Shown here one piece after another: positions 17,594 through 25,796 of a stretch of DNA of 26,488 nucleotides. Source of the stretch: JAWLGW01 sp964569055 (GTDB lineage: Bacteria; Planctomycetota; J058); assembly GCA_964569055.1 (NCBI GenBank), contig CAZMSZ010000060.1, positions 1 through 26,488 on the forward strand, in the 5' to 3' direction. The notes beneath the pieces are model-generated. The model was not told where the DNA came from. It saw only the letters and a program-made list of their open reading frames with translations, and made no database searches. Each line of letters opens with the position of its first letter. The first letter of the stretch is position 1. The position numbers and the translations under genes were made by a program.

Positions 17594-19726
17594 ATGAAGC
17601 GACGGCGACGAGGCCGACAGCGCGGCCGCGGCGAGCAGGGCGGACGCGGCGGCCCCTCGGGTTGGGGGGCGTACGTCTCGGTGGCCGAGCGGCGCGCGCA
17701 GGCGGCGCGGGCCGCGGCGCGCATGGCCAAGGACGGCCGCAAGCTCCACCCGGTCGTGGTGGAGGGCGCCAAGATCGCGGAGTCGGTGTGGGGTGCCGCC
17801 TGGTGCGACCACCTCGAGACGTACGGCGACTACGCCAACCGCCTCCCGCGCGGCCGCACCTACGTGCGCGGCGGGTCGCTGGCGGACCTCCAGATCGAGC
17901 GCGGGCGCGTCACGGCGCTGGTGGCCGGGTCGCGGATCTACGAGACCACGATCGAGATCGCCCCGATCGCTCACGAGCGCTGGGCCGAGCTGGTGCGGCG
18001 CTGCGCGGGGCGGATCGACTCGGTGGTCGAGCTGTTGGCCGGCCGCCTGTCGCAGGGCGTAATGGAGGTCCTGGCGGACCCCAACGAGGGCCTGTTCCCG
18101 ACCGTGCGCGAGCTGCGCATGCGCTGCTCGTGCCCCGACCACGCGCGCTTCTGCAAGCACCTCGCGGCGGCGCTGTACGGGGTGGGCGTGCGGCTCGACA
18201 CCGAGCCCGAGCTGCTGTTCGTGCTGCGCGGGGTCGACCCGCTCGAGCTGATCGTCGGCGCCACCGCGGCCGAGAGCCTGGGCCAGCTCGCGGGCCCGAT
18301 CCCCGGGCAGGTGCTCGCGAGCGAGGGCCTCGCCGAGCTGTTCGGGATCGAGCTGGACGAGGAGTCGTTCGGCCCCGAGTCGGGCGGCGAGGAGCAGGCC
18401 GCCGCTCCGGGCGAGCCGGGCGAGCGGCGCCGTCGCCGCCGCCGCCGCCGTCGCCGTCGCCCGCGGGGCGAGCCCGGCGGCGAGGGCGCGCCCGAGGCCG
18501 AGGAGCGCGCGGACCGGCCCCCCGAGCGCCCCAGCCTCGCGGCGCGACTGGCGGCGGAGCGCGCCGGGGAGCGGCCCAAGCAGCGGTCGGGCGAGGCGCC
18601 CCGGTCGGAGCGGCGGCCGCGGCCCGAGCGCCCGCGCCCGCCCGAGGCGCCGCGGTCCGCCGAGCGGACGGCGGACCGGCCTGGCGAGCGGGGCGGCGAG
18701 CGCCCGAGCCTCGCGGCCCGGCTGGCCGCCGAGCGGCCCAGCCTGGCGGCGCGTCTCGCCGAGCGGCCCAGCCCCGCCGCGCCGGCCGCCCCCGCCGCGC
18801 CGGCCGCCCCCGCCGGCGGGACCGCCGAGCGCCCGCACGCGCGAGAGGTTCCCCCGCCGCCGTCGAGCGACGACGCGGACCGGCAGCGCCCGCCGCGGCG
18901 TGCGCCGCGGCGGCAGCCGAGCGACGTCGCCGAGGAGCGGCCTGCGAGCGAGTCCGCTCCCCCGCCTCCCAGCGCCGCGCAGCAGCGCCCGAGCGCCACG
19001 ACACCGCGAGCTACGAGCGACGTGGCCGGCGCCGGCGGACCTGCGGCGGAGGAGCCGGCCCAGGAGGCCGCCGCGCCCAAGGCCGCGGCGGCGAGCGCGC
19101 CCGCGTCGACCCCCCGCGCGTCCCGGAGGAGCGCCACCGAGCGGACGCGGCGCACGCCCGAGCGCGCCGAGGCGGTTGGCCCGAGCGCGCCGGCCGCCGA
19201 GGCCTCCCCGGCGACGGAGCCGGCGCGCCGGCGCCGGCGGACCAAGGCCAGCGCCGCCGCGGAGGCGGAGGCCGAGGCGCCCGCGTCCGAGGTCGAGGCG
19301 CCCGCGCCCGAGGCCGAGGCGCCTGCGCCCGAGCCGGTGCGCCCGGCGCGCTCCCGCGCGAAGGGCCGGCGGGCGGCGGCGGTCGCCGAGCCCGCCGCCG
19401 AGGAGCCGACCGCGCAGCCCGCGGCCGCAGCAGCGCCGGGCTCCAACGGGTCGGGCCGGGGCCTGGGCGCGCTGCTCGGCGCCCTGACCCGCCCGACCTT
19501 GCTCCGGCTGTGCACCGCGCTCGAGCGCGCCCCCGGCCCGGGCTACGCCGCCCGAGCCCGCCTGGTCGAGCTGCTGCAGGAGGACCCCCGCCCCGAGCCG
19601 GGCGCGATCATGCGCGAGCACCTGACGCGGCCCGAGCTCGAGCGCGTGTGCGCCGAGCTCGGCCTCCCGAGCACGGGCCGCCGCAAGGCCGACCTCGCCG
19701 AGCGGATCGAGGCCGCCCTCGGCTGA
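17594..19726 (+). CDS. SWIM zinc-finger protein with low-complexity middle and SAP-like C terminus
   Basis: This 710-residue protein probably partners the SNF2 ATPase directly upstream. After a basic N terminus (RRRRGRQRGRG) comes the conserved region common to bacterial SWIM proteins (about 25-220). It holds the zinc motif CSCPDHARFCKH, with C178, C180, C187 and H189 as ligands. Residues about 270-620 are Arg/Ala/Pro/Glu-rich low complexity, including an all-arginine patch near 280 and repeats of ERPSLAARLAAER near 310 and 368. The C-terminal ~75 residues contain RPELERVCAELGLPSTGRRK, a SAP-like helix-extended-helix signature suggesting DNA binding. The ATG at 17594 has AGGAG at 17578-17582. 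The middle is probably disordered. Confidence 0.85.
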   Translation: MKRRRRGRQRGRGEQGGRGGPSGWGAYVSVAERRAQAARAAARMAKDGRKLHPVVVEGAKIAESVWGAAWCDHLETYGDYANRLPRGRTYVRGGSLADLQIERGRVTALVAGSRIYETTIEIAPIAHERWAELVRRCAGRIDSVVELLAGRLSQGVMEVLADPNEGLFPTVRELRMRCSCPDHARFCKHLAAALYGVGVRLDTEPELLFVLRGVDPLELIVGATAAESLGQLAGPIPGQVLASEGLAELFGIELDEESFGPESGGEEQAAAPGEPGERRRRRRRRRRRRPRGEPGGEGAPEAEERADRPPERPSLAARLAAERAGERPKQRSGEAPRSERRPRPERPRPPEAPRSAERTADRPGERGGERPSLAARLAAERPSLAARLAERPSPAAPAAPAAPAAPAGGTAERPHAREVPPPPSSDDADRQRPPRRAPRRQPSDVAEERPASESAPPPPSAAQQRPSATTPRATSDVAGAGGPAAEEPAQEAAAPKAAAASAPASTPRASRRSATERTRRTPERAEAVGPSAPAAEASPATEPARRRRRTKASAAAEAEAEAPASEVEAPAPEAEAPAPEPVRPARSRAKGRRAAAVAEPAAEEPTAQPAAAAAPGSNGSGRGLGALLGALTRPTLLRLCTALERAPGPGYAARARLVELLQEDPRPEPGAIMREHLTRPELERVCAELGLPSTGRRKADLAERIEAALG

Positions 19727-19828
19727 CGCGGCGCCCCGACGAGGGGCACGTCGAGTTCGGGGTTCGGATTCGGCCGCGGAACGGAAGGCTGTCGCTCCGA
19801 GCGCACCGCCTCGAACTGAACGAGGAAG

Positions 19829-20030
19829 GGAACACAGCGCGGCCAAGGCCGCAACCAAAAGGGGCGGAGCGCGTGGCCCAAGCCGCTGTCGCTGGTGCGA
19901 AGGTCCCCCGCCCGTTGCCCGAAGAAGAAGGAACACAGCGCGGCCAGGGCCGCAACCAAAGGGCGGAGCGCGTGGCCCAAGCCGCTGTCGCTGTTGCGCA
20001 GCCCCCCCGCCCGTTGCTTGAAGAAGAAGG
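19829..20030. repeat. two tandem ~101-bp intergenic repeats
   Basis: Units starting GGAACACAGCGCGGCC at 19829 and 19930 share over 80% of their bases across about 100 nt. Each contains GGAGCGCGTGGCCCAAGCC, then GCTGTCGCTG (19885 and 19984), then CCCGCCCGTTGC and a purine-rich GAAGAAGAAGGAAC junction. The region 19727-20737 carries no supported gene and is almost wholly made of such repeats. Confidence 0.85.
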
Positions 20031-20285
20031 AACGCAGAGGCGCAGAGACGCAGAGGCGCAGAGAGCCCCCTCGACTGCGGAGGCTCGGCCTCGCTTGGCG
20101 AAGTGGGGAACCACGCCTCCACAAGAGGCGGCACACGGAGCTCCTGACACCTCCCCTCGTCTCCGAGCTCTCGCGAAAGAGCAGCGCTGGCTGCGATAGC
20201 CGGTCAGCACCTCGCCGCGCGGATGCTCGCTCCTGCAGGCGAAGGAGCTCTCTGCGCCTCTGTGACTCTGCGCCTCTGCGTTCCC
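20029..20285. repeat. inverted repeat built of GCAGAGGC-type octamers
   Basis: The left arm 20029-20068 is a run of GCAGAGGC / GCAGAGAC octamers. The right arm 20245-20285 is its near-perfect reverse complement (CTCTGCGCCTCTG...). They enclose about 176 nt. Similar CTCTGCGCCTCTG strings are known as intergenic repeats in unrelated bacteria, so this may be a widely shared class. Confidence 0.8.
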
Positions 20286-20334
20286 TTCCGGAGGTCTCGC
20301 GAAGGAGCAGCGCTGCCGGCGACAGCCGATCAGC
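20169..20334. repeat. dispersed 40-nt direct repeat
   Basis: The segment beginning TCTCGCGAAAGAGCAGCGCT at 20169-20208 recurs at 20295-20334 with a few changes and continues weakly for about 20 nt more. Each copy contains the complement of GGCT(A/G)TCGC (GCGATAGCC, GCGACAGCC). Confidence 0.7.
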
Positions 20335-20369
20335 GCGTCTCGCCGCGTCGGATCGCGATCGGCAGGCCC

Positions 20370-20429
20370 GCTGTCGCTGTGGGGAAGGACACCCCGCCCG
20401 TTGCCTGAGGAAGAAGGAACACAGCGCGG
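20370..20429. repeat. partial third copy of the 101-bp repeat
   Basis: GCTGTCGCTG at 20370 is followed by CCCGCCCGTTGCCTGAGG and the junction AAGAAGGAACACAGCGCGG. This reproduces the second half of one 101-bp unit and the first bases of the next. Confidence 0.7.
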
Positions 20430-20436
20430 GCTAAGG

Positions 20437-20462
20437 AAATCGTGCGCCTCCGCGCACGATTT
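20437..20462. terminator. perfect 11-bp hairpin in the intergenic repeat field
   Basis: AAATCGTGCGC (20437-20447) and GCGCACGATTT (20452-20462) pair perfectly around a 4-nt loop. It has no separate T-tract beyond the stem bases. It could end transcripts from the minus-strand lipoprotein gene (stop at 20738) or the SWIM gene, both distant, so the role is uncertain. Confidence 0.4.
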
Positions 20463-20484
20463 GGCGGTTTAGCGCTGCAAAGAC

Positions 20485-20592
20485 CGCAGAGATCGGAGAC
20501 GAGCACGAGCCGATTGCAAATCGGCGGACCGAAGCGCTTCGCCCTGCGCTACCCGACTTCAGCGCACCTCTGCGTGCTCGGCGATCTCTGCG
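20485..20592. repeat. interrupted inverted repeat CGCAGAGATCG / CGATCTCTGCG
   Basis: CGCAGAGATCG (20485-20495) plus GAGCACG (20501-20507) are mirrored by CGTGCTC (20573-20579) plus CGATCTCTGCG (20582-20592). This lies between the hairpin at 20437 and the lipoprotein gene. From about 20690 to 20725 a short GGGCAA-type purine repeat follows. I see no gene from 20463 to 20737. Confidence 0.55.
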
Positions 20593-20737
20593 CTGAGATC
20601 GCTCGTTCCCTGGGTCGAGGGCGGGCCCTCGTGAAAGATCCAGGCTCGGCCTCGGCTGACGCCGAGCACACGACCGTCTTGCCCAAGGCTCGCGCAAGGG
20701 CTCGGGCAAGGGCAAGGGCAGGGACTGGGCGCGGCGA

Positions 20738-22870
20738 TCAGCCCGGGAACGCCGTCTCCAGCGCCCGTCGCACCGCCAGGGAGGGGTCGTCCGCCAAGAG
20801 GGCGCGCAGCTCGCCGCCGAGCGTGCCCAGCAGGTTCGACCCGGCGAAGCGGGCCGCGGCGGCGAGGGCGCGCAGGCGGATCCGCTGGTCGCCGTCGCGG
20901 GCCGCCGCGAGGATCGTCGCGTGCAGGGCCGCCAGGGCCTCCTGCTGCACGCGCTGCAGCCGCCGCGAGTCGGTCAGCGCGCTGGCCGGGTAGCGGTCGG
21001 GGTGAATGTCGCGGGCGGCCTCGACGAACACCGGCAGGTAGTCGCGGAAGTCGCGCGCGCTCGCGATCCGGAGCGCGAGCAGCAGGCCGGCGTCGAGGGC
21101 GCGGCGGCGGTCCTCCACGGCGGCGGCGCCGGGGCGACGCAGGCGGCGGATCCGCTCGAGCACCTCGATCGACGGCGGCACGTAGACCTCGAGCAGGTGG
21201 AGCGCGAGGTGGCGCACCTCGCGGGTCCGGTCGCCGAGCGCCTCGAGGACGGCCTCGCCGAGGGCCTCGCGCTCCAGGCCGAGCTCGGTCACGAGCGCCT
21301 GGAACAGCTCGCGGGCGAACTCGCGCGAGCCGAGGAACGGGGCGCGCGAGCGCCCCGCCTCCAGCCCGACCAGGCGGAACAGGGCGCGCAGCAGCCCGGC
21401 CGGCTCGTCGTCGGCCGGGAACAGGAGCACGCTGTAGGGGCACGGGCCCGGGCGCGCGCCCCAGTGGCGGACCCGCAGCAGGAGCGGCCCCTCGGGGACC
21501 CGCTCCAGCCGCGCGACCAGGAGGTGGCGCGGGCTGTCGCCCTCGGTCCGCCACAGCGGGTCCCCCCGCGCCGGCGAGAACGCCTCGACCGTGATCCCCG
21601 CGGCGGGCCGGTGGCGATAGAACAGCGCCAGCAGGGTGCGGCGGCGAGCGCGCTCGGGCGCGCCGCCTTGCTCGTCGAGCGGGTCGGGGGCGACCAGCCA
21701 GAAGTCGGTCGCGTCGCGCGCGCTGAGGTCGACCGTGTCGGCGCCCACGCGCCGCAGGGCGAGGCGATTGGCGCCGAGCGGCGCGCGGTCGAAGCTCGAG
21801 TCGCGCTCGGGGTCGATCGGCTCGAGGCCGAGCACGACCTGCGCCGAGGTGAACGGACCGGGATGCGCGCCGGAGGCGTCGGCTGCGGCGCCCACCTGCT
21901 CGAGCACCTCGGGGTGCAGCCGGAACGGGAGCGCGACCTCGGGCCCGAGCGGGTCGAACAGGATCGGCTCGGCCATCTCCTGCCCGCGCTCACCGCCCGT
22001 CAGCGTCAGGTCGCGCTCCACCAGGCGCGCGGTCAGCGGCGAGCGGCGGTGGAGCGTGATCAGGTGCTCGCCGGGGTCGCCGCGCGCCGGCGTGATCTCG
22101 AGGCGCGTGAGCGGCACGCGGTCCTGCTCGAGCGCCACGAACAGGTCCGGATCGCCCCACTCGTCCTCGACGCGCGGGAGCTCGCGCCAGGTGAACTCGC
22201 GCGGCACCGAGACGGCGTAGGTCAAGAAGCCGTCCTCGGGGTAGAGCATGGACGCGCCCGGCAGCTCGCAGGCGCGCGCCAGGATCGCGGGGAGCACGCG
22301 CGCCACCGGGAGCACCTGCGCGCGCTCCTCCTCGTCGTCGCCCATGACGAACCCGACCAGGCTGCGCATGGGCGTCAGCGCGACCGCGCCGACCAGCCCC
22401 TCGGCCGAGCTCGCGAGCGCCAGCCCGCCGTCGTCGGCCAGCCCCTCCACGGCGGCGCGCGCCGTGGCGAGCGCGGGCTCGCGCGTGACGCCGACCAGCA
22501 GCAGCGGCGAGTCCTCGCCCAGCGGGCCGGCCTCGGTCGCCAGCAGCGGCCTGAGGTCGTGCGCCCCGCGGGCCGCCTCCAGCAGCGCCACGGCGCCGGC
22601 CACGCGCACGCTGGCGGCCACGCGCTCGTCCCCCAGCGCCAGGAACAGGCGCTCGTCCTCGTCGGGCGGCGGCGCGAGCGCCAGCAGCACCCGGTCGTAG
22701 GTGGCCCGCACCACCACGCCCACCCCGACCGGGGCGTCGGCGCGGTTCACGATCGGCACCAGCGAGGCGTCGTGCCGGTGGCGCCGCGCGTCCCGGTCGC
22801 GCAGCCCGCGGCAGCCGACGACGGCCAGGGCGAGCGTGACGGCGATCAACGGCGCGCGCGCGCGGGTCAT
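20738..22870 (-). CDS. Putative lipoprotein with HEAT-like C terminus
   Basis: The protein has 710 residues. The N terminus MTRARAPLIAVTLALAVVGC is a lipoprotein signal with the lipobox ending at C20, so the mature protein should be membrane-anchored outside the cytoplasm. Residues ~30-230 (VGVGVVV, LLALAPPPDEDERLFLALGD, VALLEAA) might be a degenerate trypsin-like fold, but no catalytic triad or GNSGG is visible. The middle is unrecognised and beta-rich. From about 500 to the end, helical pairs (EAVLEALGDRTREVRHLALHLL, LRALAAAARFAGSNLLG, LADDPSLAVRRALET) resemble HEAT repeats. Its ATG overlaps the upstream methyltransferase stop by 4 nt (ATGA), so the two are translationally coupled. Function unknown. 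Confidence 0.75.
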   Translation of the reverse strand: MTRARAPLIAVTLALAVVGCRGLRDRDARRHRHDASLVPIVNRADAPVGVGVVVRATYDRVLLALAPPPDEDERLFLALGDERVAASVRVAGAVALLEAARGAHDLRPLLATEAGPLGEDSPLLLVGVTREPALATARAAVEGLADDGGLALASSAEGLVGAVALTPMRSLVGFVMGDDEEERAQVLPVARVLPAILARACELPGASMLYPEDGFLTYAVSVPREFTWRELPRVEDEWGDPDLFVALEQDRVPLTRLEITPARGDPGEHLITLHRRSPLTARLVERDLTLTGGERGQEMAEPILFDPLGPEVALPFRLHPEVLEQVGAAADASGAHPGPFTSAQVVLGLEPIDPERDSSFDRAPLGANRLALRRVGADTVDLSARDATDFWLVAPDPLDEQGGAPERARRRTLLALFYRHRPAAGITVEAFSPARGDPLWRTEGDSPRHLLVARLERVPEGPLLLRVRHWGARPGPCPYSVLLFPADDEPAGLLRALFRLVGLEAGRSRAPFLGSREFARELFQALVTELGLEREALGEAVLEALGDRTREVRHLALHLLEVYVPPSIEVLERIRRLRRPGAAAVEDRRRALDAGLLLALRIASARDFRDYLPVFVEAARDIHPDRYPASALTDSRRLQRVQQEALAALHATILAAARDGDQRIRLRALAAAARFAGSNLLGTLGGELRALLADDPSLAVRRALETAFPG

Positions 22871-24492
22871 GCTCCGGGGCGCGGCTCCTCGTCGGGCCCG
22901 AGGGGGCCGCGGGCGGGCTCGCTCGGGGGGGCGGGGGCCGCCGCCGCGAGCTCGGCGGCGGGCGCGGCCGGCAGCTCGTCGAACGTGACCAGCCCGCGCT
23001 CGAACATCAGCAGGAACGCCTTGCGCCCGCGCTCGTCGAGCGAGTCGGCGCTCACGCCGCGCGCCTGCGCCAGCTTGGCGATCGCCTCGGGCACCGTGCA
23101 GCGGTTGTCGACCTGCAGCAACAGGTCGCGCACCAGCGGCTTGACCTCCAGCTCGGGGGTCAGCGCGCCGTCGCGGAAGCTGACCCGGTAGGCCTCGGTC
23201 TCGAGCCCGCGCCCGCTCGGGCGCAGCCGCTCGCTGAGCACGAGGTCGTCGGGGAGCATGACGCGCATCCGGTCGAGGGCGGCCGGGGCGAGCGTGCGCG
23301 CCCGCCGCTTGGCCGCGAGCAGCCGCTCCAGCTCGCCGCCCACGTTGCGCCGCGGCGGCTTGACCTCGTCCTCCTGCGTCCAGGGCGGCAGGGGCGCCTC
23401 CTCGTTCCAGGCGAAGGTCAGGACCACCCCGAGCACGCGCTTGAAGCGCTGCGCGCGCATGTTGGTGATCCACTCCACCAGGCGGGACGAGTAGCGCTCG
23501 TAGTCCTCGCCGAAGGCGCGCTTGGTCTGCGCCACGGCGTAGTCGACCACGTCGTCCTCGCCGATCCGCAGGCTGTGGAGGTGCATGTTGGCGCCGCCGA
23601 GCCAGCGCCGGACGCGGTCGAGGTAGCGCTCGCCGTCGCGCTCGGCGAGGTGGGTCACGACCTGCGCCACGCCGCCGGTCGAGAGGTAGTCGGGCAGCGC
23701 CGCCACGATCCGGCGCACCACGTCGGCGCCGCTCGGGCCCCCGTCGCGGTACATCAGCTCGTACACGGGGGCGGGCACGAACGGGGGGTTCGCCACGATC
23801 AGGTCGAACCGCTCGCCGCCCACGGGCCCGAACAGGTCGCCCTCGAGGAACACCGCGTTCCAGGTGTCGTTGAGCATGGCGTTGAGCCGCGCGAAGTTGA
23901 CCGCGCGCGGGTTGAGGTCCACGCCGATCGCGCGCTCCGCCCCGCTCGCGGCCAGGATCGCGTGCACGCCCGAGCCCGTGCACAGGTCGAGCACGGCGCG
24001 CACGGGGCGGCGCGGCGTGCAGCGGGCGAGGAAGTAGGTGTCGTCGCCGAGGTACATCACCGGGTCGCGCGGGAGGCGCGCGCGCAGCCAGGAGGTGTGC
24101 TGGAAGCGGTGGTCGGTGGCGAACAGCCGCTCCTCGCCGACCGGATAGAGGCTGACGCGCGCCCGGTAGGAGCGGCTGCTGCGCTCGCCCGCCAGGATCC
24201 CCGCCTTGCGGAGCAGGCGCCGCGCGGGCAGGTCGAGCACCTCGCCCAGCTCCTCCTGCGGGACGCGGCCCTGCAGCAGGAACAGCCCGATCGCCACGTC
24301 GAGCGGGTCGCGCCGGCGCAGGCTGCGGTGGTGGTAGTGCGGGTAGGCCGAGAGGCGGACCTGCGTGACGTCGTCGAGCCCGAGGCGCTCGCGCACGCCC
24401 TGCTCGGTGTAGCCGATGTTGCGCAGGACCGCCGCGACGCGCCGGAGCCCGTCGGGGTCGATCCGGTCGAGGTCGAACAGCGGCTTGGACAC
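22867..24492 (-). CDS. Class I SAM-dependent methyltransferase with NPPF motif
   Basis: The protein has 541 residues. It starts at a GTG (24492) preceded by GGGAGGAG five bases upstream; the frame is open farther upstream, but that part is antisense to the SDR promoter region and unlike protein. Residues 1-160 form a helical N-terminal region (VAAVLRNIGYTEQGVRERLGL). The SAM-binding core has motif I VLDLCTGSGVHA (167-178), acidic D192 in GVDLNPRAVNFA, and NPPF at 235-238. NPPF marks enzymes that methylate a planar amide or exocyclic amine, such as glutamine in HemK or adenine in DNA/RNA. The layout resembles actinobacterial HemK-like methyltransferases. The ~220-residue C-terminal region is unrecognised. 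The substrate is unknown. Confidence 0.82.
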   Translation of the reverse strand: MSKPLFDLDRIDPDGLRRVAAVLRNIGYTEQGVRERLGLDDVTQVRLSAYPHYHHRSLRRRDPLDVAIGLFLLQGRVPQEELGEVLDLPARRLLRKAGILAGERSSRSYRARVSLYPVGEERLFATDHRFQHTSWLRARLPRDPVMYLGDDTYFLARCTPRRPVRAVLDLCTGSGVHAILAASGAERAIGVDLNPRAVNFARLNAMLNDTWNAVFLEGDLFGPVGGERFDLIVANPPFVPAPVYELMYRDGGPSGADVVRRIVAALPDYLSTGGVAQVVTHLAERDGERYLDRVRRWLGGANMHLHSLRIGEDDVVDYAVAQTKRAFGEDYERYSSRLVEWITNMRAQRFKRVLGVVLTFAWNEEAPLPPWTQEDEVKPPRRNVGGELERLLAAKRRARTLAPAALDRMRVMLPDDLVLSERLRPSGRGLETEAYRVSFRDGALTPELEVKPLVRDLLLQVDNRCTVPEAIAKLAQARGVSADSLDERGRKAFLLMFERGLVTFDELPAAPAAELAAAAPAPPSEPARGPLGPDEEPRPGA

Positions 24493-24606
24493 CCGCTCCT
24501 CCCGGCCGAGGTGGACGGCCCCGATTCTCGGCAGGACGGCAGCCTCCGTCAAACGCGGTCCGGCCCGCGGCGGTCCCTCGTGTGGGGTGCGGCGCCGCGC
24601 CGCTCG

Positions 24607-24615
24607 TGCTACAAC
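24607..24615 (+). promoter_or_regulatory. candidate extended -10 for the SDR gene
   Basis: TGCTACAAC is an extended -10 pattern 31 nt upstream of the SDR ATG, in the 154-bp gap divergent from the methyltransferase. No convincing -35 is present. Confidence 0.3.
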
Positions 24616-24646
24616 GCTCGCGACGGCCTCGGCCGGAGGAAGACGC

Positions 24647-25420
24647 ATGAAGCTCAAGGACCGCGTGGCGATCGTGACCGGCGCCGGCCGGAACATCGGC
24701 CGGGCGATCGCCTACAGGCTCCACGAGCTGGGCGCGCAGGTCGTGGTCTGTTCGCGGACCCAGAAGGAGATCGACCACGTCGCGGGCGTGATCCAAGAGC
24801 AGGGCGGGCGCTCGTTCGCCGTGGCCTGCGACGTCGGCAAGGAGGAGGACGTCCAGCGCGTGCTGGAGGCGACCCTCAAGTTCTTCGGCAGGGTCGACTT
24901 CCTGATCAACAACGCCGGCAACTACGTCTCCAAGCCGATCGAGGAGACCACCACCACCGACTTCGACGAGGCGGTCGCCACCAACCTGCGCGGCACGTTC
25001 CTGTTCTCGCGCGCCGTGGTCCCCCACCTCAGGAAGGTCGGCCAGGGCCGGATCGTGAACGTGGCCTCGCTGTTCGGGCTCCTGCCCGGCTCCAACGTGG
25101 CCGTCTACAGCGCGGTCAAGGCGGGCGTGATCGGCTTCACCCAGGCCCTGGCGCGCGAGCTCCACGCCGACGGGATCAACGTCAACGCGGTGTGCCCCGG
25201 CCAGGTCACCACCGGCGAGCAGGAGGTCGAGCTCGAGGAGACCCGCCCCGTGCTCGGCCGCCAGCTCCTCCCCCGCGACGTGGCCGACATCGTGGCCTAC
25301 CTGCTCACCGATCAGTCCAGCCAGATCACCGGCGCCGCCATCGAGATCCCCGGCATGACCGGCTTCCGCGTCGGCCAGGTGACCTCGCGCCTGAGCAAGC
25401 TGGATCCCGAGGCGGACTGA
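24647..25420 (+). CDS. Short-chain dehydrogenase/reductase (SDR)
   Basis: The protein has 257 residues with the full classical SDR signature. The cofactor loop is TGAGRNIG (11-18), a variant with Asn where Gly is usual. NNAG is at 88-91, N113 is the structural catalytic Asn, and S141, Y154 (YSAVK) and K158 complete the tetrad. PGQVTTG replaces the common PG(x)T. S35-R37 (CSRTQ) after the second strand suggests NADP(H) preference. The ATG at 24647 follows CCGGAGGAAG. Substrate is unknown; annotations such as 3-oxoacyl-ACP reductase or glucose dehydrogenase would be guesses. The gene stands alone and ends before a terminator-like hairpin. Confidence 0.92.
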   Translation: MKLKDRVAIVTGAGRNIGRAIAYRLHELGAQVVVCSRTQKEIDHVAGVIQEQGGRSFAVACDVGKEEDVQRVLEATLKFFGRVDFLINNAGNYVSKPIEETTTTDFDEAVATNLRGTFLFSRAVVPHLRKVGQGRIVNVASLFGLLPGSNVAVYSAVKAGVIGFTQALARELHADGINVNAVCPGQVTTGEQEVELEETRPVLGRQLLPRDVADIVAYLLTDQSSQITGAAIEIPGMTGFRVGQVTSRLSKLDPEAD

Positions 25421-25426
25421 GCTCGG

Positions 25427-25454
25427 CGCCGCTGGCCTGCGGCGTTCCCTTCTC
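25427..25454 (+). terminator. probable terminator of the SDR gene
   Basis: CGCCGC (25427-25432) and GCGGCG (25439-25444) form a 6-bp GC stem with a 6-nt loop, followed by the pyrimidine run TTCCCTTCTC, starting 6 bp after the stop codon. Confidence 0.5.
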
Positions 25455-25572
25455 AGCCGCGGCTCGAGCGCGGGCTCGCGTCCAGCCGTGAGCCGGTGAT
25501 GACCCTTTTCGTGCAGGGGCGGCGACGCTGAGCCGCCCTTGGCGCGGGCCAATGGGGAAGCCTCCCCCCGGA

Positions 25573-25610
25573 TGCACCCATTGGGGCAACTGACTGCCCC
25601 CATTGGTGCA
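25573..25610. repeat. 16-nt inverted repeat with CCATTGG cores
   Basis: TGCACCCATTGGGGCA (25573-25588) and TGCCCCCATTGGTGCA (25595-25610) pair at 14 of 16 positions around a 6-nt loop. Further CAATGG-type words occur near 25549, 25653 and 25735. The stretch 25455-25760 has no supported gene. Confidence 0.6.
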
Positions 25611-25760
25611 CGCCTTCGATCGCTCGAACGACGTCGGCAGGGGTTAGGCTCCGCAATGGGCTGGCCCCGAGGTTGCTCAACGTCTCCCGTCAGGAGCAAG
25701 GAACCCACGGAAGGCCACCATCCCCGACCTTTTCCCCAATGGCCTTTCGTTGCTCTCGAC

Positions 25761-25796
25761 CGGACCCAAGCGCGTGCCTTGGGTCCGTTCCTTTGT
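25761..25796 (+). terminator. 10-bp hairpin with T-rich tail
   Basis: CGGACCCAAG (25761-25770) and CTTGGGTCCG (25778-25787) pair perfectly around a 7-nt loop, followed by TTCCTTTGT. It is the most terminator-like structure on the plus strand in the window, yet it lies 340 bp from the nearest plus-strand gene, so an unseen transcript may end here. Confidence 0.55.

Noticed and set aside
9556..17772. A 2738-codon open frame on the minus strand
   Set aside because: It runs antisense to the ABC importer and SNF2 genes, which have clear family motifs. Its translation is Arg/Ala/Gly/Leu-rich without any domain, as expected from the complement of GC3-rich codons.
24493..24696. N-terminal extension of the methyltransferase to 24696
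   Set aside because: The GTG at 24492 has an excellent ribosome site (GGGAGGAG), while the extension is antisense to the SDR promoter and early codons and has no conserved pattern.
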